From: Streptomyces sp. NRRL WC-3605
Lineage (GTDB): Bacteria; Actinomycetota; Actinomycetes; Streptomycetales; Streptomycetaceae
Direction: 5' to 3'
DNA length: 64,000 nucleotides
NCBI RefSeq assembly: GCF_001509795.1
Contig: NZ_LLZN01000045.1
Location: 186,001 to 250,000, forward strand
Made by a program: the position numbers and the translations under genes. A model generated the notes under the pieces. That model was not told the DNA's origin, searched no databases, and was given only the letters and a program-made list of their open reading frames with translations. How positions within the stretch are numbered: the first letter of the stretch is position 1; each line of letters starts with the position of its first letter. Below, one piece after another: positions 49,176-57,287 of the stretch.

Positions 49176-50588
49176 TCAGGCGTGCGGGGAGGGCCGGCCG
49201 AGCACGCGCAGCGCGCAGACCGCGAGGCAGAGCGCGGCCGCGGCGCACACCGCGGGCAGGACGACCGGCTCGGGCGGCAGGTCCAGGGCGGTCACCGCGC
49301 CGGCCGACGCGGCGGCGGCGAGGCAGAGCAGGGCGGGCGGCCAGGCCGTGCCGAACGCCTGCAGCAGCAGGGCGGTCCACAGGGCGGCCGCGAGCAGCAG
49401 GGGGGTGGCCGGGTCCGCGCCGGTGAGCAGTGCGGCGGGCAGCAGCAGGAGCAGGTAGGCGCCGAGGCAGCCGGCGAGGACACCGGCCGAGCGCAGCAGG
49501 AACCCGCCGGGGGTCGCGCTGCCGCGCAGCGCGGCGACGGACCAGCCGCGGTAGCGGTAGAGCAGCCATTCGGCGGGCCCCATGCTGAGGGTCAGGGCGA
49601 TCACGGCGTACGGCTGCTGACGTCCTGTCAGCACGACGAGCACGGCCGCGGCCAGCCCGAACAGGCCGTACGGCAGGGAGGCGCGTACGGGGGTGCGCGG
49701 TGCGTGCGGGGCGGATGGCCCGGTGCGGCCGCGCCACAGGACGTGGCCGGCGGCGGCCAGGGTGGCCAGCAGGGCGAGCAGGGGCAGTCCTGCGCGTGCG
49801 AGGGGCCCGGGTTCCCACCACGGCAGGACGGCGGCCCCGGCGATGAGCGGGCTGAGCGCTGCGAGCAGCAGTCTCTCCCGGGCGAGTACCAGGAGGACGC
49901 CGGCGGCGGCCAGGTACAGCGACTGGCCGGCGGCGACCGCGAGGGCCAGGGTGTCCGGGCCGGGGATCAGCGCGAGGGCCGTCGCCATGGCGGCGCCCAG
50001 GAGGGACCCGGCGAACAGGGTGCCGGACGCCTCCCGGCGTCCTGTGACGAGCCGCAGGTGGGCGCGGTGGCCGAGGGCCTGCCCCCACGCCCAGGAGGCG
50101 ATGCCCGCCACGATCAGTACGGGCGCGTACCGGGTGAGCGACCACAGCGGGGCGGTGAGCAGATGTGCGAGGGCGGGCAGGGCGAACAGGACGCCGCGCA
50201 GCAGGCAGCGCAGGGTGTCGGGCCGCCAGGGGTCGGGGGCGGGCGGTGGTTCGGGGAACGTCCGGGGCACCCGCTCGTACAGGGCGGTCGCCAGGGAGAA
50301 CAGGTTGGGGTGCCCGTACCGCTCCTTGATGACGGAAGCGGACAGGCCCTCGGCCTCCAGCAGGGCCGCGACCTCGTAGGGGTGGACGGCGGGCCCTATG
50401 GCGTCGGCGAGTTCGGCGGCCAGGGTGCTGACCGCCTCCTCGTCGGGGCCGTGTCCGGGCAGCCGGATGGCGAGGGTGGCGTCGTCGAGCGCCCAGCGCG
50501 GGCGGCGGCGCGGCGGGCGGGGCGTGGCGAGCCGCAGGGCGAGCGTGTCGTGCCCGTCGCCGGGTTCGAGGGACAGGGGGCCGCTCAT
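49176..50588 (-). CDS. Polytopic membrane protein of the polysaccharide cluster
   Basis: 470 residues, unnamed. A 130-residue N-terminal cytoplasmic part (LAAELADAIGPAVHPYEVAALLEAEGLSASVIKERYGHPNLFSLATALYERVP) precedes 11-12 Leu/Ala-rich membrane helices. ATG overlaps the glycosyltransferase stop (ATGA), so the two are coupled. In Pel systems PelF works with the membrane protein PelG; this protein is not recognisably PelG but could play the matching export or anchoring role (inference). Confidence 0.75.
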   Translation of the reverse strand: MSGPLSLEPGDGHDTLALRLATPRPPRRRPRWALDDATLAIRLPGHGPDEEAVSTLAAELADAIGPAVHPYEVAALLEAEGLSASVIKERYGHPNLFSLATALYERVPRTFPEPPPAPDPWRPDTLRCLLRGVLFALPALAHLLTAPLWSLTRYAPVLIVAGIASWAWGQALGHRAHLRLVTGRREASGTLFAGSLLGAAMATALALIPGPDTLALAVAAGQSLYLAAAGVLLVLARERLLLAALSPLIAGAAVLPWWEPGPLARAGLPLLALLATLAAAGHVLWRGRTGPSAPHAPRTPVRASLPYGLFGLAAAVLVVLTGRQQPYAVIALTLSMGPAEWLLYRYRGWSVAALRGSATPGGFLLRSAGVLAGCLGAYLLLLLPAALLTGADPATPLLLAAALWTALLLQAFGTAWPPALLCLAAAASAGAVTALDLPPEPVVLPAVCAAAALCLAVCALRVLGRPSPHA

Positions 50589-52096
50589 CGGGTGAGGCTC
50601 CCGGTGCCGGTGACCGCCGGGGCGGGCAGGACGACCCGGGTGGGCGTGGGTGCCGTCCCGGTGGCCAGTTCGTGGTAGATGCCGCGGAAGGTGTCGATGG
50701 TCTGCCGCAGGGTGAACTGCTCGATGACCCGCAGCCGGGCCGCCTCCCCCATGGCGCGGCGCCGTCCGGGGTCGCCGAGGAGTTCGAGCGCGGCGGCGGC
50801 CATGGCGGCCGGGTCGCGCGGCGGTACGACGAGTCCGGTGTCGCCGACGGCCTCGCGGACGCCGCCGACGTCGGTGGACACGGTGGCCCGGCCGCACGAC
50901 ATGGCCTCGATCAGGGTGAAGGGGAAGCCTTCGCTGATGCTGGACAGCATGACCACGGAGCCGGCTGCGTAGGCGTCCTTGATGTCGTCGACCCGGCCTT
51001 CGAAGGTGACCGCGTCGGCGTGCCCGAGTTCGGCGGCGAGGGCCTCGCAGCGTTCGCGGTAGGCCTCGCCGCCGCGCGGGGTGCCGCCGAACAACCGCAG
51101 CCGTACGTCGGGGCGTTGTGCCCGGACGAGGGCGAAGGCGCGGATCAGGGTCTCCAGGTCCTTGATCGGGTCGACGCGTCCGGCCCAGCTGAGGGTGGGG
51201 GTCTCGGGTTCGGGGCCGGCCGGTGGGAAGGCGGCCGGGTCGACGCCGTTGTAGACCGTGCGGATCGCGGTGGGGTCGGCGCCGCCCTGTTCCTCCCAGA
51301 GCCGGTTGTAACGGTTGCCCGGGGTGATCAGGGCCGCCTGGCGGTAGCTCTCCTGCGCGAGCAGGCGGAAGAAGCCGAGGACGACCGCCTTGACGGGCCA
51401 GCGGTAGGCCGCGGTGCGGTAGCCCAGGTATCGCTCACGCAGGTAGACGCCGTGCTCGGTGAGCAGCAGCGGGACGCCGTACCGTTCGCGGGCGGCGAGG
51501 CCCGGCAGGACGGCGACGCCACCGCTGACGGCGTGCGCGACGCCGTCCCGCGGGGGTGGCACCGCGAGCGGGCGCAGCGCGTGTTCCAGCAGGGCGGTGG
51601 CGGTGAGCGCGTCGTGCAGCGTCGGCCGTGCCTCGCGGACGGCCAGGCCGGGGCGGTTCCATACGGCGGTGAGGATGCGCAGGGCGGTGTCGCCCCGCAG
51701 GAACGGGCTGAGTTCGGCGGCGGCGGCCGCGTGGGCCAGGGCGTGCAGGGCGGGCGCGAAGCCGTCCTCGGCGCCGGGGTCGACGAGCGCGGTGAGGAAC
51801 TGTTCGTAGGCGGTGGCGAGTCGGCTGCGGGACCGGCCGCGCGGGGGCCGGCCGTCGGGGGTGGGGCCCCACATGGGCACGGACAGGACGTCGCGGACAT
51901 GGCCGGGGAGGTCCCAGACGAGGGATTCCCGTCCGGTCCCGGTGACGGCGATGACGTCGAACTCGATGTCCGGCATGCCGGTGACGAGCTGGTCGCACCA
52001 GACGCTGACGCCGCCGTGACTGTGCGGGTAGGTGCCTTCGGTGAGCAGGGTGACGCGCGCGGCGGTGGCCCGCCGCGCGGCGTGGTGAACGTGCAT
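50585..52096 (-). CDS. PelF-like GT4 glycosyltransferase (DUF3492 + GT4)
   Basis: 503 residues. N-terminal DUF3492 signature VTLLTEGTYPHSHGGVSVWCDQLVTGMPDIEFDVIAV, as in PelF; then YGVPLLLTEHGVYLRERYLGY. C-terminal GT-B domain: LSWAGRVDPIKDLETLIRAFALV, EGRVDDIKDAYAAGSVVMLSSISEGFPFTLIEAMSCGRATVSTDVGGVREAVGDTGLVVPPRD (acceptor/donor Glu motif EGFPFTLIE). PelF is the cytosolic polymerase using UDP-GalNAc/GlcNAc in Pel synthesis. This gene should be the polymerising enzyme of the cluster. Confidence 0.88.
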   Translation of the reverse strand: MHVHHAARRATAARVTLLTEGTYPHSHGGVSVWCDQLVTGMPDIEFDVIAVTGTGRESLVWDLPGHVRDVLSVPMWGPTPDGRPPRGRSRSRLATAYEQFLTALVDPGAEDGFAPALHALAHAAAAAELSPFLRGDTALRILTAVWNRPGLAVREARPTLHDALTATALLEHALRPLAVPPPRDGVAHAVSGGVAVLPGLAARERYGVPLLLTEHGVYLRERYLGYRTAAYRWPVKAVVLGFFRLLAQESYRQAALITPGNRYNRLWEEQGGADPTAIRTVYNGVDPAAFPPAGPEPETPTLSWAGRVDPIKDLETLIRAFALVRAQRPDVRLRLFGGTPRGGEAYRERCEALAAELGHADAVTFEGRVDDIKDAYAAGSVVMLSSISEGFPFTLIEAMSCGRATVSTDVGGVREAVGDTGLVVPPRDPAAMAAAALELLGDPGRRRAMGEAARLRVIEQFTLRQTIDTFRGIYHELATGTAPTPTRVVLPAPAVTGTGSLTR

Positions 52097-52174
52097 GGAT
52101 GTGCTCCACGGCCGAGGTGTGGTGAGGGGTGCCTGTCCCGGCGCGGACGGCCGGGACCTCGCTGCGGGTGTCGG

Positions 52175-54298
52175 TCAGCTCCCCGTGGGCGGGACGTGCT
52201 CGGCCACGCCCGCGGGGACGCGGGCGTCCGGGGCCGGGACGGTGGCGGGTGCGGAGCCGTCCGTGCCGCCGGGCGCGGCGGGTGCCGTGGAGGCGGGCAG
52301 GGTGAGGGTGAGCGGCCCGGTGGCCGGGGCCGTCCAGCCGGAGCGCAGTCCGGCGTACGTCTGGCCGAAGGCGGTGCCGGACCGGGTGGTGCCGTCGGGC
52401 ATGGTCGCGGGGATGTCGACGCCGGTGGGGCCGTCCACGGTGACGGTGTCGCCGATGCGGTAGGCGGTGACCTCTCCGCCGTCCACGGCGGTCCGCCAGG
52501 CGGCGCGGCGGCCCAGTTCCCCGCCGATGGCCTTCATCCGCAGGTTGACCAGCGGGGTGTCCGCCGCGAACAGGGCCTCGTAGCCGTCGAGGACGCCGTC
52601 GAGGACCGGGTAGGCGATGCGCTCCTCGGCCAGGTTGGACTGATGGATGAAGTGCGGCTTCGGGTCGTTGGCGAGGACGTGGCCGAAGGCGATCTGCCGT
52701 TCCAGGGGCACGATGTGCTCGGTGTAGCCGGTCTCCGGGTCGAGCGGCGCGGGCAGGCAGGTGGTGGTGGCCGGGTTGTCCTCGCAGATGCCGCTGCCGC
52801 CCTGGGCGCGGCTGGTGTAGATCCAGTTGTACTCGTCGACCTGCTCGGCGGCGCGGCCCGCGTTGTAGAACACGTTCATCGGGTAGCGCGGGACCGTGGT
52901 GGCGGGGCCGACCTGGCGCCGGCCGGGTTCGCGGGAGTTGTCGGAGGCGAGCCAGGTGACGCCGGTGTCGGCGAGGGCGAGCGCCAGGTTGGGGTTGTCG
53001 GCGGGCTGCTGGGGCAGCACCTTGAGCCCGGAGTGCTCGCCGGTCACCAGCTCGTCGTCGTCCATGGGGAGTCCGGCGGACCGTCCCCAGGCGCGGTTGT
53101 GGGCGATCTCGTCGGCGATGTCGTCGCGGCCGACCCACTTGGTGCTGCCGTCGGCGTTCGTGGCGCAGCGCCAGGGCACCACCGAGGTGTCCTGTTCGCA
53201 GCCGAGGAAGGCGTGCGTGTAGGTGTGGTTGATCCAGCGGAAGGCGTCGCGCCGCTGCACGAGGCGGTCGGCGAGCGGGTCGGCGCCGGCGTGGTCTTCG
53301 CGGTGGTCGACGCTGCCGGCGGCGTTGTAGGCGAGGTCGAGCGTGAGGCCGCGTTCCTGCTGCCAGCTGACGGCGTGGTCGACGTCGGCGGGCGTCATCC
53401 TGATCGGGTCGGGTGTGGCGTCCGGATCGGTGCAGTCGACGTCGCCGGGCGTGCAGTTGAGCGTGGAGTTCCAGCGGTCGTCGCCCGCGAGGACGTCGTC
53501 GACGTGGACGGCGAAGTAGTTGCGGGAGGCGCCGAGGTGCACACCGCCGGTCATCCAGGCGACGATGCCGCGGGCGAGCAGCCGGAACTGCTGCTGGTGG
53601 CGGTTGTAGACGAAGGTGACGACGAGTTCGCGCCGCCCGTCGTGCCGGTACTCCCCCACCAGGGAGCCCTGCCGGCCGGAGCCCGGGATGGGCGCCTGCA
53701 CGTACGGCGTGAAGTCGGCGCCCTCGGCGGGGCTGGACAGGAAGGCGTAGCTCTCACCGACGTCGGGCGCGTTGTCCTCGAAGGGCACGGGTCCGTCGAG
53801 GTAGCCGAACGGCCCGGACCGGCCGGCGTCCGTCACCTCGGCCCGTACCCCGTCGACGCTGCCGGAGTAGCCGCCGTTCACGGGGTACTGCAGTCCGGCC
53901 TCGGGCCGGGCGTAGGTGTAGGCGTCGACCTGCGGGACGGCGTACTCCTGCTCGTACGCCGCGAGGGCGGCCATCTCCGCCGAGCCGGCCGGGAACGGGT
54001 TGTCGTTGGGCAGGACGACCGCCTGGAACTTGGCGCGTGGCCGGCCGTCGACGGTGTCCGCGAGGTAGCCGGCGTCGATCACGGGACGGTCGGACCGGTT
54101 CAGGTCGATCTCCGTGTACGGCGTTCCGGCGGTCTGCAGTTCGGCGGCGATGGCGTCGGTGGCCGGGCCTCCGTCGCTGACGACGAGCACCCGCAGGTCG
54201 ATGCGGGGCTCCGGCTCGGCCGCGTGGGCGGCCGGTACGCCGAGGGCGGCTATCAGCGCGCCCGTCGTCAGCACAGTGGTGCTCAAGGTCCGCTTCAT
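52175..54298 (-). CDS. Secreted Agd3-like polysaccharide deacetylase
   Basis: 707 residues. Signal peptide 1-27 (STTVLTTGALIAALGVPAAHAA). N-terminal 100 residues form a flavodoxin-like alpha/beta part (LRVLVVSDGGPATDAIAAELQTAGTPYTEIDL); a beta-rich, CBM-like centre follows. The deacetylase core has NodB-like metal motifs: NYFAVHVDDVLAGDDRW (Asp-Asp) and FRWINHTYTHAFLGC (His-x3-His). The order and motifs recall fungal Agd3 (CE18 with CBM87), which deacetylates galactosaminogalactan outside the cell; PelA does the same for Pel. Heads the cluster, 78 nt before the glycosyltransferase gene. Called by eye; a profile search is needed to confirm CE18. Confidence 0.75.
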   Translation of the reverse strand: MKRTLSTTVLTTGALIAALGVPAAHAAEPEPRIDLRVLVVSDGGPATDAIAAELQTAGTPYTEIDLNRSDRPVIDAGYLADTVDGRPRAKFQAVVLPNDNPFPAGSAEMAALAAYEQEYAVPQVDAYTYARPEAGLQYPVNGGYSGSVDGVRAEVTDAGRSGPFGYLDGPVPFEDNAPDVGESYAFLSSPAEGADFTPYVQAPIPGSGRQGSLVGEYRHDGRRELVVTFVYNRHQQQFRLLARGIVAWMTGGVHLGASRNYFAVHVDDVLAGDDRWNSTLNCTPGDVDCTDPDATPDPIRMTPADVDHAVSWQQERGLTLDLAYNAAGSVDHREDHAGADPLADRLVQRRDAFRWINHTYTHAFLGCEQDTSVVPWRCATNADGSTKWVGRDDIADEIAHNRAWGRSAGLPMDDDELVTGEHSGLKVLPQQPADNPNLALALADTGVTWLASDNSREPGRRQVGPATTVPRYPMNVFYNAGRAAEQVDEYNWIYTSRAQGGSGICEDNPATTTCLPAPLDPETGYTEHIVPLERQIAFGHVLANDPKPHFIHQSNLAEERIAYPVLDGVLDGYEALFAADTPLVNLRMKAIGGELGRRAAWRTAVDGGEVTAYRIGDTVTVDGPTGVDIPATMPDGTTRSGTAFGQTYAGLRSGWTAPATGPLTLTLPASTAPAAPGGTDGSAPATVPAPDARVPAGVAEHVPPTGS

Positions 54299-54719
54299 GC
54301 GGTGCTGTCCCCTCCCCGTGCAGGGGTGAGCATGGCTCCGCAGAGCGACGCACCCCCGCGCGCGACGCCGGCTTCCCCCTCAGAGACCGGTCGTCGACGC
54401 ATCCGTCGCGTCAAATAGTGAGGTATCTGTGGAGCTTTCGTGCTCTTGCTGCGGAATCTGACGGAAAAACGCAGGTCGCCGGGAGCCGTCGACGGGGCCG
54501 GTCCGTGTGCTCGGCCCTTCGCGGCGGGTGCCGGCCGGAGGCCCGGCGATCTCTTCGCCGCAGGTCGGGGAGGCGGAGGCGGGTCCGTGGGGCAGGTGGG
54601 ACGAACCGGTGCGACTGCCACTGGTCTGTACCGGTCCGGCGCGGGGACACGCGCCGGTTTCTGGTCATCTTTGATGACCGGTCCTACCGCGCGGACGTCC
54701 GGAACGCGGCGTTCCGAGG
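54299..54719. promoter_or_regulatory. 421-bp intergenic region
   Basis: No credible gene is seen. It should hold the promoter for the polysaccharide cluster (minus), most likely in the A/T-richer part 54405-54475, and the terminators of the STAS gene at its right end. No exact -10/-35 could be chosen. Confidence 0.35.
54663..54716 (-). terminator. Paired hairpins after the STAS gene
   Basis: GGTCATC-TTT-GATGACC (54663-54679) and CGGAAC-GCGGC-GTTCCG (54700-54716) follow the STAS stop codon (54720) on the minus strand and probably end the rsb-like operon. Confidence 0.6.
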
Positions 54720-55058
54720 TCAGGCGCCGGTGGCGACCTCGCTGTCGGGATGGATGGTGAGGACCTGGTCCAGCCCGACGATGCTCAGGATGCGCAGCGT
54801 GTTGGCCGGTACGGCGGCCAGCACCAGCTGCCCTCCGCCGGACTGCGCATGATGATGTGCGGCGATCAGGGCGGTGATGCCGCTGGAGTCGCAGAAGTCC
54901 AGGGCGCCCAGGTCGACGACGAGGCGCTGGCCGGGGCGGACCGTGATCGTCGGGAGGAGGTCGCGGAACTGCCCGGCGTTCAGGTAGTCCAGGTCTCCGG
55001 CGACCTCCAGGACCGGTCCGGACGCGGTGTCTCGGGTGCTCATCTTCAGTGCGTTCAT
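54720..55058 (-). CDS. STAS-domain anti-anti-sigma factor (RsbV-like)
   Basis: 112 residues. STAS fold with the phosphorylation motif LDFCDSSGITALIAAHHHA; Ser58 corresponds by position to the regulated Ser of SpoIIAA. N-terminus MNALKMSTRDTASGPVLEVAGDLDYLNAGQFRDLL. Start overlaps the stop of the PP2C gene by 4 nt (ATGA), so phosphatase and substrate are made together. In its unphosphorylated form it would bind an anti-sigma kinase, which is not encoded here. Confidence 0.92.
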   Translation of the reverse strand: MNALKMSTRDTASGPVLEVAGDLDYLNAGQFRDLLPTITVRPGQRLVVDLGALDFCDSSGITALIAAHHHAQSGGGQLVLAAVPANTLRILSIVGLDQVLTIHPDSEVATGA

Positions 55059-56362
55059 CGTGTGCTGCTCGTCCGGTCTTCGCTCGTCTGGTCGTCGGAG
55101 GAGGGGACGCCGATCGCGAGAAGGGCGGTGTCGTCGTCGAGGCCGTCCCCGAACCCCGTCAGCAGGCCGCCGAGGGCCTCGATGACCGCGTGCGGGGGTC
55201 TGCCGGCCTGGGTCGCGGCGAAGGCCAGGAGTGCCTCGTCACCGTAGAGGCTGGTGCGGTCCTTGCCGGTGCGGGCCTCGGTGAGCCCGTCGGTGTAGAG
55301 CAGCAGGGTGTCGCCGGGGCCGAGGGTGGTGCTCGCGTCGGTGAAGGGCGCGGCGGGCAGGACGCCGACGAGCAGCCCGCCCGGCGTGGGCAGGTACGCG
55401 GCGGTGCCGTCGGCGCGCAGCACCACCGCGGGCGGGTGGCCGCCGGAGGCGAGGTGGACGGTGAGGCGCCCGGCGTCCGGGTCGGGGTCGATGGTGCCGA
55501 AGACGGCCGTGCAGTAGCGCGGGTCGCCGCCGGCCGAGTAGCGCTCGTGCAGCACCTTGTTGAGGGTCGTCAGGGCCGAGACCGGGTCCGGGTCGTGCAG
55601 GGCGGCGGCCCGCAGGGTGTAGCGGGTCAGCGAGGTGAGGGCCGCGGCCTGCGGGCCCTTGCCGCACACGTCTCCGAGGAAGAACCCGAAGCGCTTGCCG
55701 TCCAGCGGGAAGACGTCGTAGAAGTCGCCGCCCAGCCGGTCCGGGGAGGCGGTGTGGTAGTGGGCGGCCGCCTCCGCCCCGGGCAGCTCCGGCAGCGTGT
55801 CGGGGAGCAGGGACTGCTGGAGTACGGCGAACGTGTCCTGCAGCCGGGCCCGGTCCGCCTCGGCCTGGCGGCGTGCCTCCTCGGCGGACTGCTGCCGGCG
55901 CAGCAGCTCCTCCTCGTAGGCGCGCCGGTCGCGGGCGTCGAAGACGGTGGTGCGGATCAGCAGGGGCTCACCGGTGGTGCCGTGCTTGACGACGGAGGAC
56001 ACCAGGACGGGCATCCGCCCGCCGCCGGCCTGCTTGATCTCCAGGGCGATACCGCTGATCTGGCCCTGCATGCGCAGCAGCGGCGCGAAGTGCGTCTCGT
56101 GGTAGAGCTTGCCGCCGACGGTCAGCAGGTCGGTGAAGCGCAGGCGGCCCACCACATCCGACCGGGCCAGGCCGAGCCAGCCCAGCAGCGTGCTGTTGAT
56201 CTTGGCGATCGTCCCGTCCATGAGCGTGGACAGGTAGCCGCACGGTGCGCTCTCGTACAAGTCCTCGGCACTGTCCTCCAGCAGGGCGGCGAAGGCGGCC
56301 TGCGCCGTCTTGTCGTCGTCGGCGTCGTGCGGGTCGGAGTACTGCCCGGCCCGGGCCATCAT
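55055..56362 (-). CDS. PAS-PP2C phosphatase (RsbP-like)
   Basis: 435 residues. PAS about 30-150 (YESAPCGYLSTLMDGTIAKINSTLLGWLGLARSDVVGRLRFTDLLTVGGK), coiled coil about 150-195 (RRAYEEELLRRQQSAEEARRQAEADRARLQ), PP2C/SpoIIE about 200-420 with intact metal sites: RLGGDFYDVFPL, FFLGDVCGKG, LLLYTDGLTEAR, DDDTALLAIG. Same architecture as B. subtilis RsbP (PAS, coiled coil, PP2C). The start codon ATG at 56362 overlaps the hydrolase stop (ATGA). It should dephosphorylate the adjacent STAS protein. Confidence 0.92.
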   Translation of the reverse strand: MMARAGQYSDPHDADDDKTAQAAFAALLEDSAEDLYESAPCGYLSTLMDGTIAKINSTLLGWLGLARSDVVGRLRFTDLLTVGGKLYHETHFAPLLRMQGQISGIALEIKQAGGGRMPVLVSSVVKHGTTGEPLLIRTTVFDARDRRAYEEELLRRQQSAEEARRQAEADRARLQDTFAVLQQSLLPDTLPELPGAEAAAHYHTASPDRLGGDFYDVFPLDGKRFGFFLGDVCGKGPQAAALTSLTRYTLRAAALHDPDPVSALTTLNKVLHERYSAGGDPRYCTAVFGTIDPDPDAGRLTVHLASGGHPPAVVLRADGTAAYLPTPGGLLVGVLPAAPFTDASTTLGPGDTLLLYTDGLTEARTGKDRTSLYGDEALLAFAATQAGRPPHAVIEALGGLLTGFGDGLDDDTALLAIGVPSSDDQTSEDRTSSTR

Positions 56363-57162
56363 TTTAGTCCGGCCAGGAACTCGGTGAGGGCCTCGTTGGT
56401 GGCCTCGGGAGCGGACAGGTGGGGGCAGTGCCCGGTGGCGTCCAGGGTCACCAGCGTGGAGCCGGGGATCGAACGGTTCACGTACGCGCCGACCTCACGG
56501 GGGGCGATCACGTCCTGGGTGCAGTCCAGCACGAGGGTGGGCACCCGCACCCGCTTCAGGTCCTCGCGCGAGTCGGACAGGAACGTGGTGCGGGCGAAGA
56601 CGCGGGCCATGTCGGGGTCGGTGGCGCAGAAGCTGTTGCGCAGTTCGTCGCCGAGTTCGGGGCGGTCGGCGTTGCCCATGATCACCGGAGCCATCGCCGC
56701 CGACCAGCCGAGGTAATTGGACTCCAGGGAGCCCAGCAGCTCCTCGATGTCGTCCGCGCCGAAGCCGCCGCGGTAGCCGTCGTCGTCGATGTAGCGCGGG
56801 GAGGGCGCGACCATCACCAGGGCGCCGATGCGTTCCGGGGCGCGGTCGGCGGCGAGGACGCCGATCATCGCGCTGACGGAGTGCCCGACGAAGACCGCGT
56901 CGCGCAGGTCGAGCGCCTCGCAGACCTCCACGACGTCCTGGGCGTAGCCGTCCAGGGACGCGTAGCGGTCCTCGGAGAACGCGGACGCGTCGGAGCGTCC
57001 CGCCCCGACGTAGTCGAAGAGCACCACGCGGTGGTCGTCCGCGAGGGCGGGCACGGTCAGCCGCCACATGTTCTGGTCGCAGCCGAACCCGTGGGCCAGC
57101 ACCACGGTGCGCCCCTGCGGATTGCCGGTGACGGTGACATTGTTCCTGCGGACTACATCCAT
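56359..57162 (-). CDS. Alpha/beta hydrolase, RsbQ-like
   Basis: 267 residues. Opening NNVTVTGNPQGRTVVLAHGFGCDQNMWRLTVPAL and GHSVSAMIGVLAADRAPERI are RsbQ signatures. Predicted triad Ser95 (GHSVS), Asp217 (LDCTQDV), His245 (TGHCPHL). RsbQ activates RsbP in the B. subtilis energy-stress path, and its relatives are the plant receptors D14/KAI2. Here it directly precedes and overlaps a PAS-PP2C gene, as in B. subtilis rsbQP. The small-molecule ligand is unknown. Confidence 0.92.
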   Translation of the reverse strand: MDVVRRNNVTVTGNPQGRTVVLAHGFGCDQNMWRLTVPALADDHRVVLFDYVGAGRSDASAFSEDRYASLDGYAQDVVEVCEALDLRDAVFVGHSVSAMIGVLAADRAPERIGALVMVAPSPRYIDDDGYRGGFGADDIEELLGSLESNYLGWSAAMAPVIMGNADRPELGDELRNSFCATDPDMARVFARTTFLSDSREDLKRVRVPTLVLDCTQDVIAPREVGAYVNRSIPGSTLVTLDATGHCPHLSAPEATNEALTEFLAGLK

Positions 57163-57287
57163 ACCAGCCAGTCTCTCAGCTCACCCCGCGGGCATATGAC
57201 ACGGGTCCGTGCCGGAGGGCCGTGGCCTGGCCGGGCCGCCCACGGGCGGCTGGACGGGGCGACGGCCGGGTCGTCTTCCTCCCCGTC

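Noticed and set aside
49084..50145. 353-aa minus-strand frame overlapping the membrane protein
   Set aside because: Pro/Arg-rich wrong-frame reading; the 470-aa polytopic frame has the clear coding signal and overlaps the transferase gene properly.
49176..50588. Calling the 470-aa membrane protein PelG
   Set aside because: PelG-specific sequence was not recognised; only the position next to a PelF-like gene suggests it.
50672..54418. 1248-aa open frame on the plus strand over the polysaccharide cluster
   Set aside because: Mirror of the PelF-like and Agd3-like genes; no domain, RBS or sensible codon pattern.
54411..54852. Overlapping small frames in the 54.3-54.7 kb gap
   Set aside because: Arg-rich, no RBS, no conserved features; read as promoter/terminator region.
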